DNA from: Candidatus Microbacterium colombiense
Lineage (GTDB): Bacteria > Actinomycetota > Actinomycetes > Actinomycetales > Microbacteriaceae
Reading direction: 5' to 3'
Assembly: GCA_029203165.1 (NCBI GenBank)
Contig: CP119308.1
Span: 310,001 to 374,000, forward strand
DNA length: 64,000 nucleotides
In this document: piece after piece, positions 33,175-41,513 of the stretch
Layout: each line of letters opens with the position of its first letter
How positions within the stretch are numbered: the stretch's first letter is position 1
Translations under genes and position numbers: made by a program
The notes under the pieces: model-generated
Databases searched by the model: none
Seen by the model: only the letters and a program-made list of their open reading frames with translations
What the model was told of the DNA's origin: nothing

Positions 33175-33741
33175 TCAGCGGGCTTCCCGGCGCAGGAGGA
33201 TGCTGAGACGGATGGCGGAGACTGCGAAGAACACGGCGCCGATCGCCGCATAGCCGCCGACGCCAACGATCATCTCCGACCCCTGAATGCCTTGGAACAG
33301 GAAGGCCGAACCGGCGAAGACCGAGATCCCTCCGCTGAGCATCTGCGGCACCTGTCCACCGGAACGACGGTTGCGGATCGCCGAGATCAGCTGCGGGATG
33401 CCGGCGCCGATCGCCCACGCACCCCAGATGGCGAGGGCCGCGGCGAGGGAGACGGTCGATGCCACACCGAGCGCGATCGCGACGAGCACGCTGACCACCA
33501 CGTTGATCCACTCGCTGGTCGCGGAGCGGTCGGCGTCGGGCCGCGCGCGCAGCTGCCACAGCACCGCACCGGCATCGAAGAGCGGGTATGCGATCAGCAG
33601 CACGGTGAGGAAGGGCCCCGCGCTGCCACCGGTGGCGAACAGGAGGGCGACCCAGACGAGCGTGAACGCGACGCGCACGATGTACAGCGTGCGCAGGGAG
33701 CTGCTGAGCGATGTGGTTGCGGCCGGTGCGGAGGTGGTCAT
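33175..33741 (-). CDS. DUF308/HdeD-like membrane protein
   Basis: The 188-residue protein has about six membrane segments spread over residues ~18-182 with short loops, like HdeD/DUF308 proteins. It is divergent from the TetR regulator at 33867, and the shared intergenic region contains an inverted repeat, so it is a likely TetR target. Substrate or role unknown. Confidence 0.75.
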   Translation of the reverse strand: MTTSAPAATTSLSSSLRTLYIVRVAFTLVWVALLFATGGSAGPFLTVLLIAYPLFDAGAVLWQLRARPDADRSATSEWINVVVSVLVAIALGVASTVSLAAALAIWGAWAIGAGIPQLISAIRNRRSGGQVPQMLSGGISVFAGSAFLFQGIQGSEMIVGVGGYAAIGAVFFAVSAIRLSILLRREAR

Positions 33742-33799
33742 GAGGATGTCTCTTTCGTGGAGGTCGAGTGGTCATACAGCCCTGTAGAGTTACTAGTAC

Positions 33800-33821
33800 G
33801 TCTACATGAAGAACCGTAGAC
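33800..33821. promoter_or_regulatory. Candidate TetR operator
   Basis: GTCTAC (33800-33805) and GTAGAC (33816-33821) form an inverted repeat between the divergent membrane protein and TetR genes. A further GTAGA lies at 33784-33788. Confidence 0.5.
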
Positions 33822-33866
33822 TCATAACCGTGTCGGCGCAAGCCGGCGGACCCGACCGGAGCACGC

Positions 33867-34463
33867 ATGCACGCTGACGCCATCGATCCCACGCAGGCCA
33901 CCACCCCGCGCACCGACACGCGTGCCCGCATCCTGGATGCCGCGAACGAGCTGTTCTACAGCCAGGGCATCCGCGCCACGAGCGCGGATCGGATCATCGA
34001 GCGCGTCGGCATCACGAAGGTGACGTTCTACCGCCACTTCCGCACGAAGAGCGACCTCGTCGTCGCCTATCTCGCTCAGCAGGCAGAGCGCGAGCAGGCG
34101 TGGATGACCGGCGTCGCCGAAGCGGGGGAGTCGACCGCGATCCTCGCCGCGCTCGCCGCGGGAATCGGCGACGCCAGCTGCACGGCCGGCTTCCGGGGGT
34201 GCGCGTTCATCAATGCCGCTGCGGAATTCGCCGACCCGGCCGATCCGGTTCGCCTCGCGGTCGACGCGCACCGCGGATGGATGCGCGAGTACTTCGCGGC
34301 CGTGGCGACGGATGCAGGGGCGGATGCCGCGGCATCCGTCGCCGACCAACTGATGATCCTGCGTGACGGCGCGATGGTGAACGGCTATCTCAGCGACGCG
34401 GCGACGCTGTCAGCCGCGCTCGAGGCCGGCTTCCGCTCGGTCGTCGCGCCCCGACACCACTGA
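33867..34463 (+). CDS. TetR-family regulator
   Basis: The 198-residue protein has the TetR helix-turn-helix at residues ~18-62 (RARILDAANELFYSQGIRAT, then VGITKVTFYRHFRTK) and a divergent ligand domain with CTAGFRGCAFINAAAEF, a pattern seen in TetR_C proteins near stress genes. Probably regulates itself, the divergent membrane protein and the following gene, 27 bases downstream. Confidence 0.92.
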   Translation: MHADAIDPTQATTPRTDTRARILDAANELFYSQGIRATSADRIIERVGITKVTFYRHFRTKSDLVVAYLAQQAEREQAWMTGVAEAGESTAILAALAAGIGDASCTAGFRGCAFINAAAEFADPADPVRLAVDAHRGWMREYFAAVATDAGADAAASVADQLMILRDGAMVNGYLSDAATLSAALEAGFRSVVAPRHH

Positions 34464-34490
34464 GGTCACAGACCCGGCGAGAGGAAGAAC

Positions 34491-34958
34491 ATGAGCGACG
34501 ACGGATGGCTGAAGCGGCTCGAGGCCGAGCATCTCGAGCTGGAGCTCACACGATTCGATCGAGCGGATGCCTGGCATCTCGGCCGTGCGATCGCGGAGCA
34601 TGCGTTGGCCGGGTCGCATCCCGTGGCGATCGATGTGCGCACGGCAGGCGGCATCCTGTTCCACGCCTCGATGCCGGGCGCGACCGCCGACAACGACGAG
34701 TGGGTGCGGCGCAAAGCGGCGACGGCTCTGCGCTTCGAGACGAGCACGGCCCTGCTGGAAGCGCGCGTGGCGGCCGGCGGACGGGACATGTTCGAACCGG
34801 GGTGGCTCGACCCGGCGGTCTACGCCGTCGCGGGCGGGGCGGTTCCGATCCGCGTGTCCGGGGTGGGAGTCGTCGCGGTGGCGACGGTCTCGGGGCTGCC
34901 GTCCGCTGACGACCACGACCTCGTCGTGCAGGCGCTGACGGAACTGCGCGCCCGCTAG
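34491..34958 (+). CDS. UPF0303 / heme-degrading-domain-like protein
   Basis: The 155-residue cytoplasmic protein belongs to the HbpS/UPF0303-like fold group: a helix, then strands with VAIDVRTAGGILFHASMPG and ending VVAVATVSGLPSADDHDLVV, which is diagnostic of the UPF0303 group. Heme or small-molecule binding is suggested for relatives but not shown. Co-directional with TetR. Confidence 0.8.
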   Translation: MSDDGWLKRLEAEHLELELTRFDRADAWHLGRAIAEHALAGSHPVAIDVRTAGGILFHASMPGATADNDEWVRRKAATALRFETSTALLEARVAAGGRDMFEPGWLDPAVYAVAGGAVPIRVSGVGVVAVATVSGLPSADDHDLVVQALTELRAR

Positions 34959-35348
34959 GCACCGATGGCGAAAGCGGGGTGAACACACGCGGGAGCCCCT
35001 CCGCTCCTGCGCGCATTCACCCCACGACCATCCCCCCGGATCAACGCCTCCCAGCCGTCCCCTCAGTATTGCTCGCGCCCGCCGCCGACTGGCCGTTCAC
35101 AATCGATGTGAGAAACGTCGGTAAGGAATTGGCCGCTCGCGCAATAGGGGCGCGATATCGGGTGAATACTGTGAGCGCGGGCACGCCGGACAGATATCCC
35201 GGCTTCTGACGATGGCCACGGTGAACAGTGCCATCGGCGCCGCAGCAAGCCCTCGGTATGGTTTCCCCAGAACCCCCGGGGGCTTGCCCATGCTGGGAAG
35301 TAGGCGCGAGTGGGCCTTCGACGTACTGAGCGAAAGAGATTCACCTTC
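34959..35348. other. 390-base gap with a hairpin
   Basis: Near the left edge GGGGTGAA (34976-34983) pairs with TTCACCCC (35016-35023), and inside it GCGGGAGC (34989-34996) pairs with GCTCCTGC (35003-35010); this is a plausible terminator of the TetR operon without a T tract. The rest (35030-35345) is lower in GC than its surroundings and contains no gene, RNA or repeat that I can support; the promoter of 35349-35765 should be here. Confidence 0.55.
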
Positions 35349-35765
35349 ATGCAGATTCTGAGCGAGATCTACCGTAAAACATTCGTGGCGGGCGTGATCG
35401 TCATCTCGGTGCTGAGCGCGGCATCCGCCGTTCTCCTCATGCTGGGAACGCCGCCGCGCATCTCGCGCATCGACCCGGCGATCGTGACCATCGCCGTTGT
35501 CTCGATGCTGGTGCTGTTCGGCACCGTAGGGCCCCTCATCGCCCTGCTCGTGTGGAGCCGTCGTCGTCGCCCGAGCATCCTGCTGGCGATCGTCTTCATC
35601 GTCGTGATGTTCTCGCATGCGGTCAGCCTCGGAGAGCCGGTCGCCGTTCCGGGACAGTCCCTGACATCGATGCTCGCGCTCGTTCTCGGCGGGTTGACCG
35701 GGATCGCGATCCTGGTGCTCGCCATTGAGAATCATCGCGCGGTTCCGGTGCCGAGCGCGCTCTGA
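35349..35765 (+). CDS. Small polytopic membrane protein, unknown
   Basis: The 138-residue protein has four membrane segments (about 10-30, 42-68, 74-94 and 107-128) and short basic loops (WSRRRRPS). No family is recognised. The ATG at 35349 is chosen as the first residue of a plausible N-terminus (MQILSEIYRK); its ribosome site (AAAGAG) is weak. It precedes corA by 53 bases and might be co-transcribed. Confidence 0.6.
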   Translation: MQILSEIYRKTFVAGVIVISVLSAASAVLLMLGTPPRISRIDPAIVTIAVVSMLVLFGTVGPLIALLVWSRRRRPSILLAIVFIVVMFSHAVSLGEPVAVPGQSLTSMLALVLGGLTGIAILVLAIENHRAVPVPSAL

Positions 35766-35818
35766 CCTGACGAGCGGGTCCCTTGCGGCAGACTACGGAG
35801 CGAGGGAAAGGGGCCGCC

Positions 35819-36922
35819 ATGGTGCAGCCATCACGAGACGAGGCGAACCCCCGGCGCGGCGGAGTCTTCCGTCGACGACCCTCGGGCGGCGTGGCATCCG
35901 ACGGCATCTCAAGCCGCCGCACACGTTACGTGGACGACGGGCATCTGGTGCTGGCCCCGGGCGGCACCTCCGTCGACGACGCAAGCGCGTTCATCGAAGC
36001 GGATGCCGGGCGCACGGCGCTTCTGCTGTATCCGACCCCCACGCCGGAGGACATCGCCGAGCTCGCGAGCGCGTGGCACCTGCATCCGTTGCTCGTGGAG
36101 GACCTGCTGCACGCGGGGCAACGTCCGAAGCTCGAGCGCTACGATGACGCGCTCTTCCTCGTCGTCCGTTCCGCCTGGTACATCGACGCGGCGGAGGATG
36201 TCGACTTCGCCGAGTTCCACATCCTGGTGCGTCCGCAGGCCGTCGCGATCTTCTGCCAGGACGGACGGTGGATCGACGGGCTCGACGCAGCCGACGCATC
36301 GGGTGCCGCCGATCGCGGCGACCAGACCCTGCTCGCCGATGAGCAGTTGCTGCACCACGGACCCGAGGCCGTCGTCTACCGGCTGCTCGATGCGATCGTC
36401 GACGGCTACGTACCGGTGCTGCGGGGTCTTGCGATCGACCTGGAGCAGATCGAACGGCAGGTCTTCAGCGGAGACGCCGGCGTGACCGAGCGGATCTATC
36501 GGTTGAGCCAGGAGGTGATCGACCTGCAGCAGGCGACCTCGGGGCTCGCCGATGTGTTGAGCGCCCTGCGCAAGGGTTTCGATCGCTACGGCATCCCCGG
36601 CCCGCTCCAGACCTATCTGCAGGATGTGGCCGATCATCTCAGCCGCTCCAGCACGCAGGTCGCGGAGCTGCGGGAGTCGTTGTCGCAGATCCTCACCGTG
36701 AACGGGACCCTCGTGGCCCAGCGGCAGAACGAAGACATGAAGAAGATCTCGGGATGGGCGGCGATCCTCTTCGCGCCGACGCTGATCGGCGCGATCTACG
36801 GCATGAACTTCGACAACATGCCCGAGTTGCACTGGGCCTTCGGGTACCCGCTCGCGGTCGGCGGGATGATCGCCTTCGCGCTGATCCTGTACGTCATCTT
36901 CAAGAGACAGAAATGGATGTAG
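35819..36922 (+). CDS. corA: CorA-type magnesium/cobalt transporter
   Basis: The 367-residue protein has a large cytoplasmic domain and two C-terminal membrane helices (about 305-325 and 340-360). The signature YGMNF at the first helix end is intact, with the usual ENGxxW-like stretch replaced by DNMPELHW. Imports Mg2+ as a pentamer. The ATG at 35819 follows GAGGGAAAGGGG; an earlier in-frame ATG at 35783 adds an unlikely extension. Confidence 0.93.
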   Translation: MVQPSRDEANPRRGGVFRRRPSGGVASDGISSRRTRYVDDGHLVLAPGGTSVDDASAFIEADAGRTALLLYPTPTPEDIAELASAWHLHPLLVEDLLHAGQRPKLERYDDALFLVVRSAWYIDAAEDVDFAEFHILVRPQAVAIFCQDGRWIDGLDAADASGAADRGDQTLLADEQLLHHGPEAVVYRLLDAIVDGYVPVLRGLAIDLEQIERQVFSGDAGVTERIYRLSQEVIDLQQATSGLADVLSALRKGFDRYGIPGPLQTYLQDVADHLSRSSTQVAELRESLSQILTVNGTLVAQRQNEDMKKISGWAAILFAPTLIGAIYGMNFDNMPELHWAFGYPLAVGGMIAFALILYVIFKRQKWM

Positions 36923-36986
36923 ACGGCCCGACCCCGCCGCCTGACGGGCAGACTGGAAGCACCGTACGTCGACTCCCGGAGAAGTG

Positions 36987-37787
36987 ATGTCTCAAGAGCA
37001 GCCTCGCAAGGTCCCCACCCAAGCCGTCCTCACGGTGCAGCAGGTCGAACAGGTGAGCCCCGAGCTGGTGCGCATCACTGCCGGGGGCGACGGCTACGAG
37101 GCGTACAACGACAACTTCTCCACCGACAAGTACGTCAAGATCCTGTTCGCCGACCCGCGTCACGGCCTCGTTCCGCCCTACGACCTGACGCAGCTTCGCG
37201 AGGAGAGCCCCGAGAAGCTGCCGACCCGCCGCACCTACACGATCCGCTCGGCCGATCCGGAGCAGCGTCGCGTGGTGATCGACTTCGTCGTGCACGGCGA
37301 CGAGGGCGTCGCCGGCCCGTGGGCGCGCGCCGCGCAGGTGGGCGACACTCTCGTCATCAGTGGCGCAGGGGGTGGCTACCGCCCCGACCCCGCGGCGCCC
37401 TGGCACCTTCTCGTCGGAGATCACACCGCGCTGCCGGCGATCTCGTCGGCGATCGAGGCGATGGATGCCGCCGCGCGCGGCCACATCGTTCTGACCGTCG
37501 CGGGCGACGCCGATCGCATCCTTCCTGCCGTCCCGTCGGGGGTCACCCTGCGCTGGATGCGCACCGATGATGAGGCGCTCGCCGCTCTGTCGGATCTCGA
37601 TTGGGCCGACGGGCATCCGCAGGTGTTCGCGCACGGGGAACGCGGAACCATCAAGGAGGTGCGCGCCCTGCTCAAGCAGCGCGAGGTGCCTCGGGAGTCC
37701 CTGTCGATCTCGGCGTACTGGGCTCGAGGCCGGGCCGAGGATCAGTTCCAGGCCGAGAAGCGCGAGCCGATCGGGCAGATCGAGTAG
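36987..37787 (+). CDS. Siderophore-interacting protein (FAD-dependent ferric reductase family)
   Basis: The 266-residue flavoprotein has an FAD-binding barrel (~15-135; the RRTYTIR motif binds FAD) and a C-terminal SIP domain (~138-255, LLVGDHTALPAISSAIEAM and SAYWARGRAEDQF). It releases iron from ferric siderophores in the cytoplasm. The siderophore ABC transporter of the window lies 18 kb away. Start at 36987 after GGAGAAGTG; GTG at 36984 is an alternative. Confidence 0.92.
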   Translation: MSQEQPRKVPTQAVLTVQQVEQVSPELVRITAGGDGYEAYNDNFSTDKYVKILFADPRHGLVPPYDLTQLREESPEKLPTRRTYTIRSADPEQRRVVIDFVVHGDEGVAGPWARAAQVGDTLVISGAGGGYRPDPAAPWHLLVGDHTALPAISSAIEAMDAAARGHIVLTVAGDADRILPAVPSGVTLRWMRTDDEALAALSDLDWADGHPQVFAHGERGTIKEVRALLKQREVPRESLSISAYWARGRAEDQFQAEKREPIGQIE

Positions 37788-37813
37788 GTCGCGCGCGGCG
37801 CTCGACCTCAGCG

Positions 37814-37861
37814 AACTTGTATCGCTCTCTCGGAACAAGTTGTGATAGACATATGACACAA
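37814..37861. promoter_or_regulatory. Candidate GntR (YtrA-type) operators
   Basis: Two overlapping inverted repeats precede the membrane protein/GntR operon: AACTTGT (37814-37820) with ACAAGTT (37835-37841), and TTGTG (37840-37844) with CACAA (37857-37861). Confidence 0.5.
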
Positions 37862-37881
37862 CTCTTCTGATCGGAGGCGAC

Positions 37882-38928
37882 ATGTCGCTGAGTGGCGTAC
37901 TCACGTTCGGCCTGGCCGACATTGCCGGAGCGGCGTTCTCGTTGCCACTGTTCTCGCTCTTCATCGCCGTGATCGTGGCGGGCGGGATCGCCATCGTCGC
38001 GTCGCGCCCGCGGGATGTCGCCGACGCGGCCGGATCATCGCCGCGGTCGACGGGCCTCCCGGCCGGAAGCGGCTACCGCGCCGTCCGGATCGCCTTGACG
38101 ACCGCGGCCATTGTCGTCATCGTCGTGTTCGGCGTCGAGAACGTGCTGCGGGGGTACGTGCTCGACCTGTACGGGATCACGGCCTGGTGGCGCTTCGCGA
38201 CCCCCGTGTTCGCGGCCGGGCTCGCGCTCGCCGTGATCGCCGCGGTCGCCGCTCGGAGCGCGGCCCGGCCGGTCGTGCCCGTCGTCACCGGTGAGCGCCG
38301 CACCTGGAGGACCTTCGTCCCGCGTGCCACCCTCATCGGGGGAGCGGTCGCGCTGGCGGCGGTGCTGGTGACCACGATCGCCGCGGGACTCGTCGCCTAC
38401 GTGGGCAGCAACGGCGAATCCGCCTGGCTGGAGATCCCCATCAACAACGCTCCCGAGATCGACCCGGTGCGCCTCAACTTCTACGGCTGGACCTTCGGCA
38501 TCCCGGTGCTGATCTGCGCCGCGCTGCTGGTGGCCGCGACGGGGGCGCTGCTCCATCTCACCGCAGCGCGACCGTACATCCGCCCCGAGACGGTCGTGGT
38601 GGAACGCCAGGAGCGCCGCGCCGCCGCGCGCGACGCCGTGCGGATCGCGACGGCGGGCCTGCTGCTCGCGCTGGCAGGGGCCTGGCGGCTGATCGCCAGC
38701 GCCGGCGGGGTCTCGGGCCTGACGATCGACGGACAGAACGATGGGGCGATGTTCGAGGTGATGTGGCGGCACTCCGAGCTCGCGCTCGCCGCAGGACGCT
38801 GCGCGCCGGTGCTCGAGGTCGTGGCCTTCGTGCTCCTGCTGCTGGTCATCGGTCAGGCGGGTCGCGCGAAGGCGACGCGCTCGTCGGATCGCGCAGAGGC
38901 GGCATCCGAGGCCGAGGTCGCCCGATGA
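37882..38928 (+). CDS. Polytopic membrane protein of a YtrA-type operon
   Basis: The 348-residue protein has seven or eight membrane segments and a long periplasmic loop (~165-195, NNAPEIDPVRLNFYGWTF). It has no catalytic motif. GGAGG precedes the ATG. Its TGA overlaps the ATG of the following GntR regulator (ATGA). Membrane proteins paired with YtrA-type repressors often respond to cell-envelope-active compounds; that role is inferred. Confidence 0.75.
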   Translation: MSLSGVLTFGLADIAGAAFSLPLFSLFIAVIVAGGIAIVASRPRDVADAAGSSPRSTGLPAGSGYRAVRIALTTAAIVVIVVFGVENVLRGYVLDLYGITAWWRFATPVFAAGLALAVIAAVAARSAARPVVPVVTGERRTWRTFVPRATLIGGAVALAAVLVTTIAAGLVAYVGSNGESAWLEIPINNAPEIDPVRLNFYGWTFGIPVLICAALLVAATGALLHLTAARPYIRPETVVVERQERRAAARDAVRIATAGLLLALAGAWRLIASAGGVSGLTIDGQNDGAMFEVMWRHSELALAAGRCAPVLEVVAFVLLLLVIGQAGRAKATRSSDRAEAASEAEVAR

Positions 38929-39311
38929 CGGCGTCATCGATCCTCGCCACCGCAGACGAGAGCAGTCCGACGCAGGACATCTACCGGCAGCTGCGCGGAC
39001 TGATCGTGTCGGGCAGGCTCGGCGCGAAAGAGCGGCTGCCCACAGTGCGGCAGACGGCGAGCGACCTCGGAGTCGCCGCGGGAACCGTCGCCAAGGCCTA
39101 CAAGATGCTCGAACAGGACGGACTCGTCATCAGCCGCACGGCAGCGGGCACCCGCGTCGCCGAGTCGGCCGCGCTGCTCCCCGCATCGGTGCTGCGGCAC
39201 ATCCGTGAACTGGTGACGGAGGCGATGGACGCAGGCGCCGACCCTGACGATGTGGTCGACGTGCTGCGCGTGGTGTGGCGGGCGGATGCCGGCGAGGCTG
39301 CGGTCGAGTAA
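38925..39311 (+). CDS. GntR-family regulator, YtrA subfamily
   Basis: The 128-residue protein is a short GntR with a winged helix (~16-85: DIYRQLRGLIVSGRLGAKERLPTVR, LGVAAGTVAKAYKMLEQDGL) and a small C-terminal dimerisation helix pair (~88-118), the size and layout of YtrA-type repressors. It overlaps the membrane protein gene and probably represses their common promoter through the repeats at 37814-37861. Confidence 0.9.
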   Translation: MTASSILATADESSPTQDIYRQLRGLIVSGRLGAKERLPTVRQTASDLGVAAGTVAKAYKMLEQDGLVISRTAAGTRVAESAALLPASVLRHIRELVTEAMDAGADPDDVVDVLRVVWRADAGEAAVE

Positions 39312-39330
39312 CCGACGTCGAGCAGCGACG

Positions 39331-40350
39331 TCAGTTGGCGCTGCGCAGCGTGGACGCGCGCGTGTGCCGCAACAGCGGCAGCTCGATCGAGGTGCCGGGT
39401 TCCACGACGTCTTCCAACAGGTCGATCAGCAACCGCACGCAGGCCGCACCCGCATCGCCACCACGCGCGTCGACCGAGGTGATCGGTGGATGCAGCGCCT
39501 CGTTGGCCTGGCTGTCGACACACGAGGCGAGCAGGAAATCGGTGCCGATCCGCAATCCGGTGGCCGTGATCGCTGGAGCGACCGCCGCCGCGACGCCGTC
39601 ACCGGCCGCGACCAGGGCGTCGGTCGCGGGGTGAGCCTGGAGCAGTTCGGTGGCCGTTCGGCGCAGGTCCTCCGGTGACGCGCCGAAGGGCGATTCGACG
39701 ATGACCGGCGTGATCGACCGCGCGGTGCACCAGTCGACATACGCGTTGCGGATGTTGAGCGACCACTCCGACACGGTCGTCGATGCGATCAACGCGGGTG
39801 CCGTCGCCCCCTCGGCCGACAGATGATCGAGCAGGTCGATCGCCTGGGCGGCGTGATCCGACCACACGACCCCCGAGGGCTCGCGCCCGCCGGGGAAGTG
39901 CTCCGACGACACCGTCATCAGCCCCGTCGCCATGAGTCGATCGAGCGTCTCGTCGCCGTCGACCGGGTCGATCAGCACGAGACCGTCGACGTGCGGCACG
40001 TGAGCGGCCCGCTCCCGGTTGCCCGCGACGATGAGCGTCACGTCGTAGTCACGCTGCGCCGCCTCGTTGACGGCGCCGTAGACGAACGAGAGGTAGTGCT
40101 CGCTGCGCACCAGCACCTGGGGGATGTAGAGGCCGATGGCGCCGGTCGTCGCCGTGCGCAGCGACCGCGCCGACCGGTTGATCGAGTAACCGAGCGATGC
40201 GGCGACGTCGAGAACGAGACGTCGCGTCTCCTCAGAGACCCGCCCGCCGCCGCGAAGGGCATCGGACACAGTCGTTTTGGACACGCCGGCCGCCTTCGCC
40301 ACATCCACAATCGTCGCCGATGCCACGCGTCCCTCCCGAGTCTTCGCCAT
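39331..40350 (-). CDS. LacI-family regulator at the end of the peptide operon
   Basis: The 339-residue protein has a LacI DNA-binding domain (~11-60: TIVDVAKAAGVSKTTVSDALRGGGRV, SINRSARSLRT) and a sugar-binding-protein-like sensor domain (~65-325). Start at 40350 is preferred because it places the DNA-binding domain as usual; an ATG at 40386 would overlap the upstream gene. It is the last of nine leftward genes and the likely reader of the three CG-centred palindromes 8.5 kb upstream at 48829-49004. The ligand is perhaps a peptide-derived compound. Confidence 0.9.
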   Translation of the reverse strand: MAKTREGRVASATIVDVAKAAGVSKTTVSDALRGGGRVSEETRRLVLDVAASLGYSINRSARSLRTATTGAIGLYIPQVLVRSEHYLSFVYGAVNEAAQRDYDVTLIVAGNRERAAHVPHVDGLVLIDPVDGDETLDRLMATGLMTVSSEHFPGGREPSGVVWSDHAAQAIDLLDHLSAEGATAPALIASTTVSEWSLNIRNAYVDWCTARSITPVIVESPFGASPEDLRRTATELLQAHPATDALVAAGDGVAAAVAPAITATGLRIGTDFLLASCVDSQANEALHPPITSVDARGGDAGAACVRLLIDLLEDVVEPGTSIELPLLRHTRASTLRSAN

Positions 40351-40370
40351 TGTCTCAGAAACCCTTCCCT

Positions 40371-41444
40371 TCAGAAGATCTGCCATTCCTCGCGCGTCAC
40401 CGTGCAGGGTCCGCCCGGGTGGAATTCCAGGTGTCCGCCCTCCACATCGATGCCGATCGTGAGGAGCGTCTGCCACCGGTGCTCGAACGTGAGCGAGGGA
40501 TCGGGGTGGCAGCACACGGCGGCGCCATCCGACTCGTGCACGAGCATCGCCTGCGCGCGGGCGACGGGATCGGCGGTGCGCAGGAGTTCGCTGCGGTCGC
40601 GGAGGTGGGTCAGGCGGGGGAAGGTGCTCGAGGTCGCAGGCACCAGTTCACCCTCGGCGAGAGCGTCGGCGAGGAAGTGATTGGTGTGCACGAGCAGGCC
40701 GTCGTCATCGGGCTCGACGACGGCTGCGCCGCTCGGACTCAGCTCGATCGACACGGCTCGTCCGCCACCCGCGCCGCCGGAGACGACCGTGAGCACCGTG
40801 GATGCGCTCACCTGGGCGGAGCGGGCGATACGGATCGCCTCGTCGATATCGTCGGCGCCGTCGAGCACCCCGCGGGCCACGGCATGCACGGGAACGCCGA
40901 TCCCGTCGCCGTCGTCGTCGTGGTTGAGGATGTTGAAGTGCGAGCCGAGGCCGGCATCGTTCACACCGACCTTGCCGAGGATGCCGAACTCCGTGAAGTA
41001 GCGGACCTCCCGGTCGGGGCGCACGCGTGCCCGCACCACCAGCTGATCGGCATTGGACACGTCGTGCCAGTCCCACGTCTGCATGGTCCATGGTGCGCGA
41101 CCGTCGGCGAGGGTGACGACGGTCGAGCACTCCCCTTCACCGATCGCGCCGACCGTCGCGAGGATCTCGGTGCGCGCGTTCAGCACCCCGATCTCCCACG
41201 GCTCGACGCCGGCGCCCTCGGCCAGGCCGCGCGCCTCCGCACCGAGCGGCGGCGACCACCGCTCGATGTTCTCGAGAGCGGTCAGACCGATGCGGGGAAG
41301 GTCGGCGGCGGCGACGCCGACCACCTCGAAGAGTTCGCGGTAGCTGCGCAGATTCCACGCGATCCCGTCTGCGCTGAAGCGTCCGATCTCCACGCCGCGC
41401 GCGAAGGGATCGACCTCATCGGTCTCGAAGCGGCGAATCGCCAT
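40371..41444 (-). CDS. C45-family (acyl-CoA:6-APA acyltransferase-like) Ntn hydrolase
   Basis: The 357-residue protein belongs to the self-processing C45 group related to isopenicillin N acyltransferase. The probable nucleophile is C106 in GEGECSTVV, which becomes N-terminal after autocleavage; NDAGLGSHFNILNHDDD and LLVHTNHFL are family blocks. Fungal members make penicillin, but bacterial ones are mostly amide hydrolases or acyltransferases. Lying in an operon with a peptide importer and two P1 peptidases, it probably cleaves an N-acyl bond of the imported substrate. Downstream of P1 peptidase genes by 69 bases. Confidence 0.85.
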   Translation of the reverse strand: MAIRRFETDEVDPFARGVEIGRFSADGIAWNLRSYRELFEVVGVAAADLPRIGLTALENIERWSPPLGAEARGLAEGAGVEPWEIGVLNARTEILATVGAIGEGECSTVVTLADGRAPWTMQTWDWHDVSNADQLVVRARVRPDREVRYFTEFGILGKVGVNDAGLGSHFNILNHDDDGDGIGVPVHAVARGVLDGADDIDEAIRIARSAQVSASTVLTVVSGGAGGGRAVSIELSPSGAAVVEPDDDGLLVHTNHFLADALAEGELVPATSSTFPRLTHLRDRSELLRTADPVARAQAMLVHESDGAAVCCHPDPSLTFEHRWQTLLTIGIDVEGGHLEFHPGGPCTVTREEWQIF

Positions 41445-41513
41445 GGAAGGTTCCTCTCAGATCGTGGGGATCCCGCGGGCCGAAGGCGGCGGGAAGGGAA
41501 CGGGAGTGCGTCG

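Noticed and set aside
35030..35345. RNA gene or IS remnant in the low-GC gap
   Set aside because: No tRNA fold, riboswitch motif, terminal repeats or transposase fragment found.
40371..41444. Penicillin-type biosynthesis cluster
   Set aside because: The C45 protein is related to isopenicillin N acyltransferase, but no ACV synthetase or isopenicillin N synthase is near; hydrolytic use in a peptide operon is more plausible.
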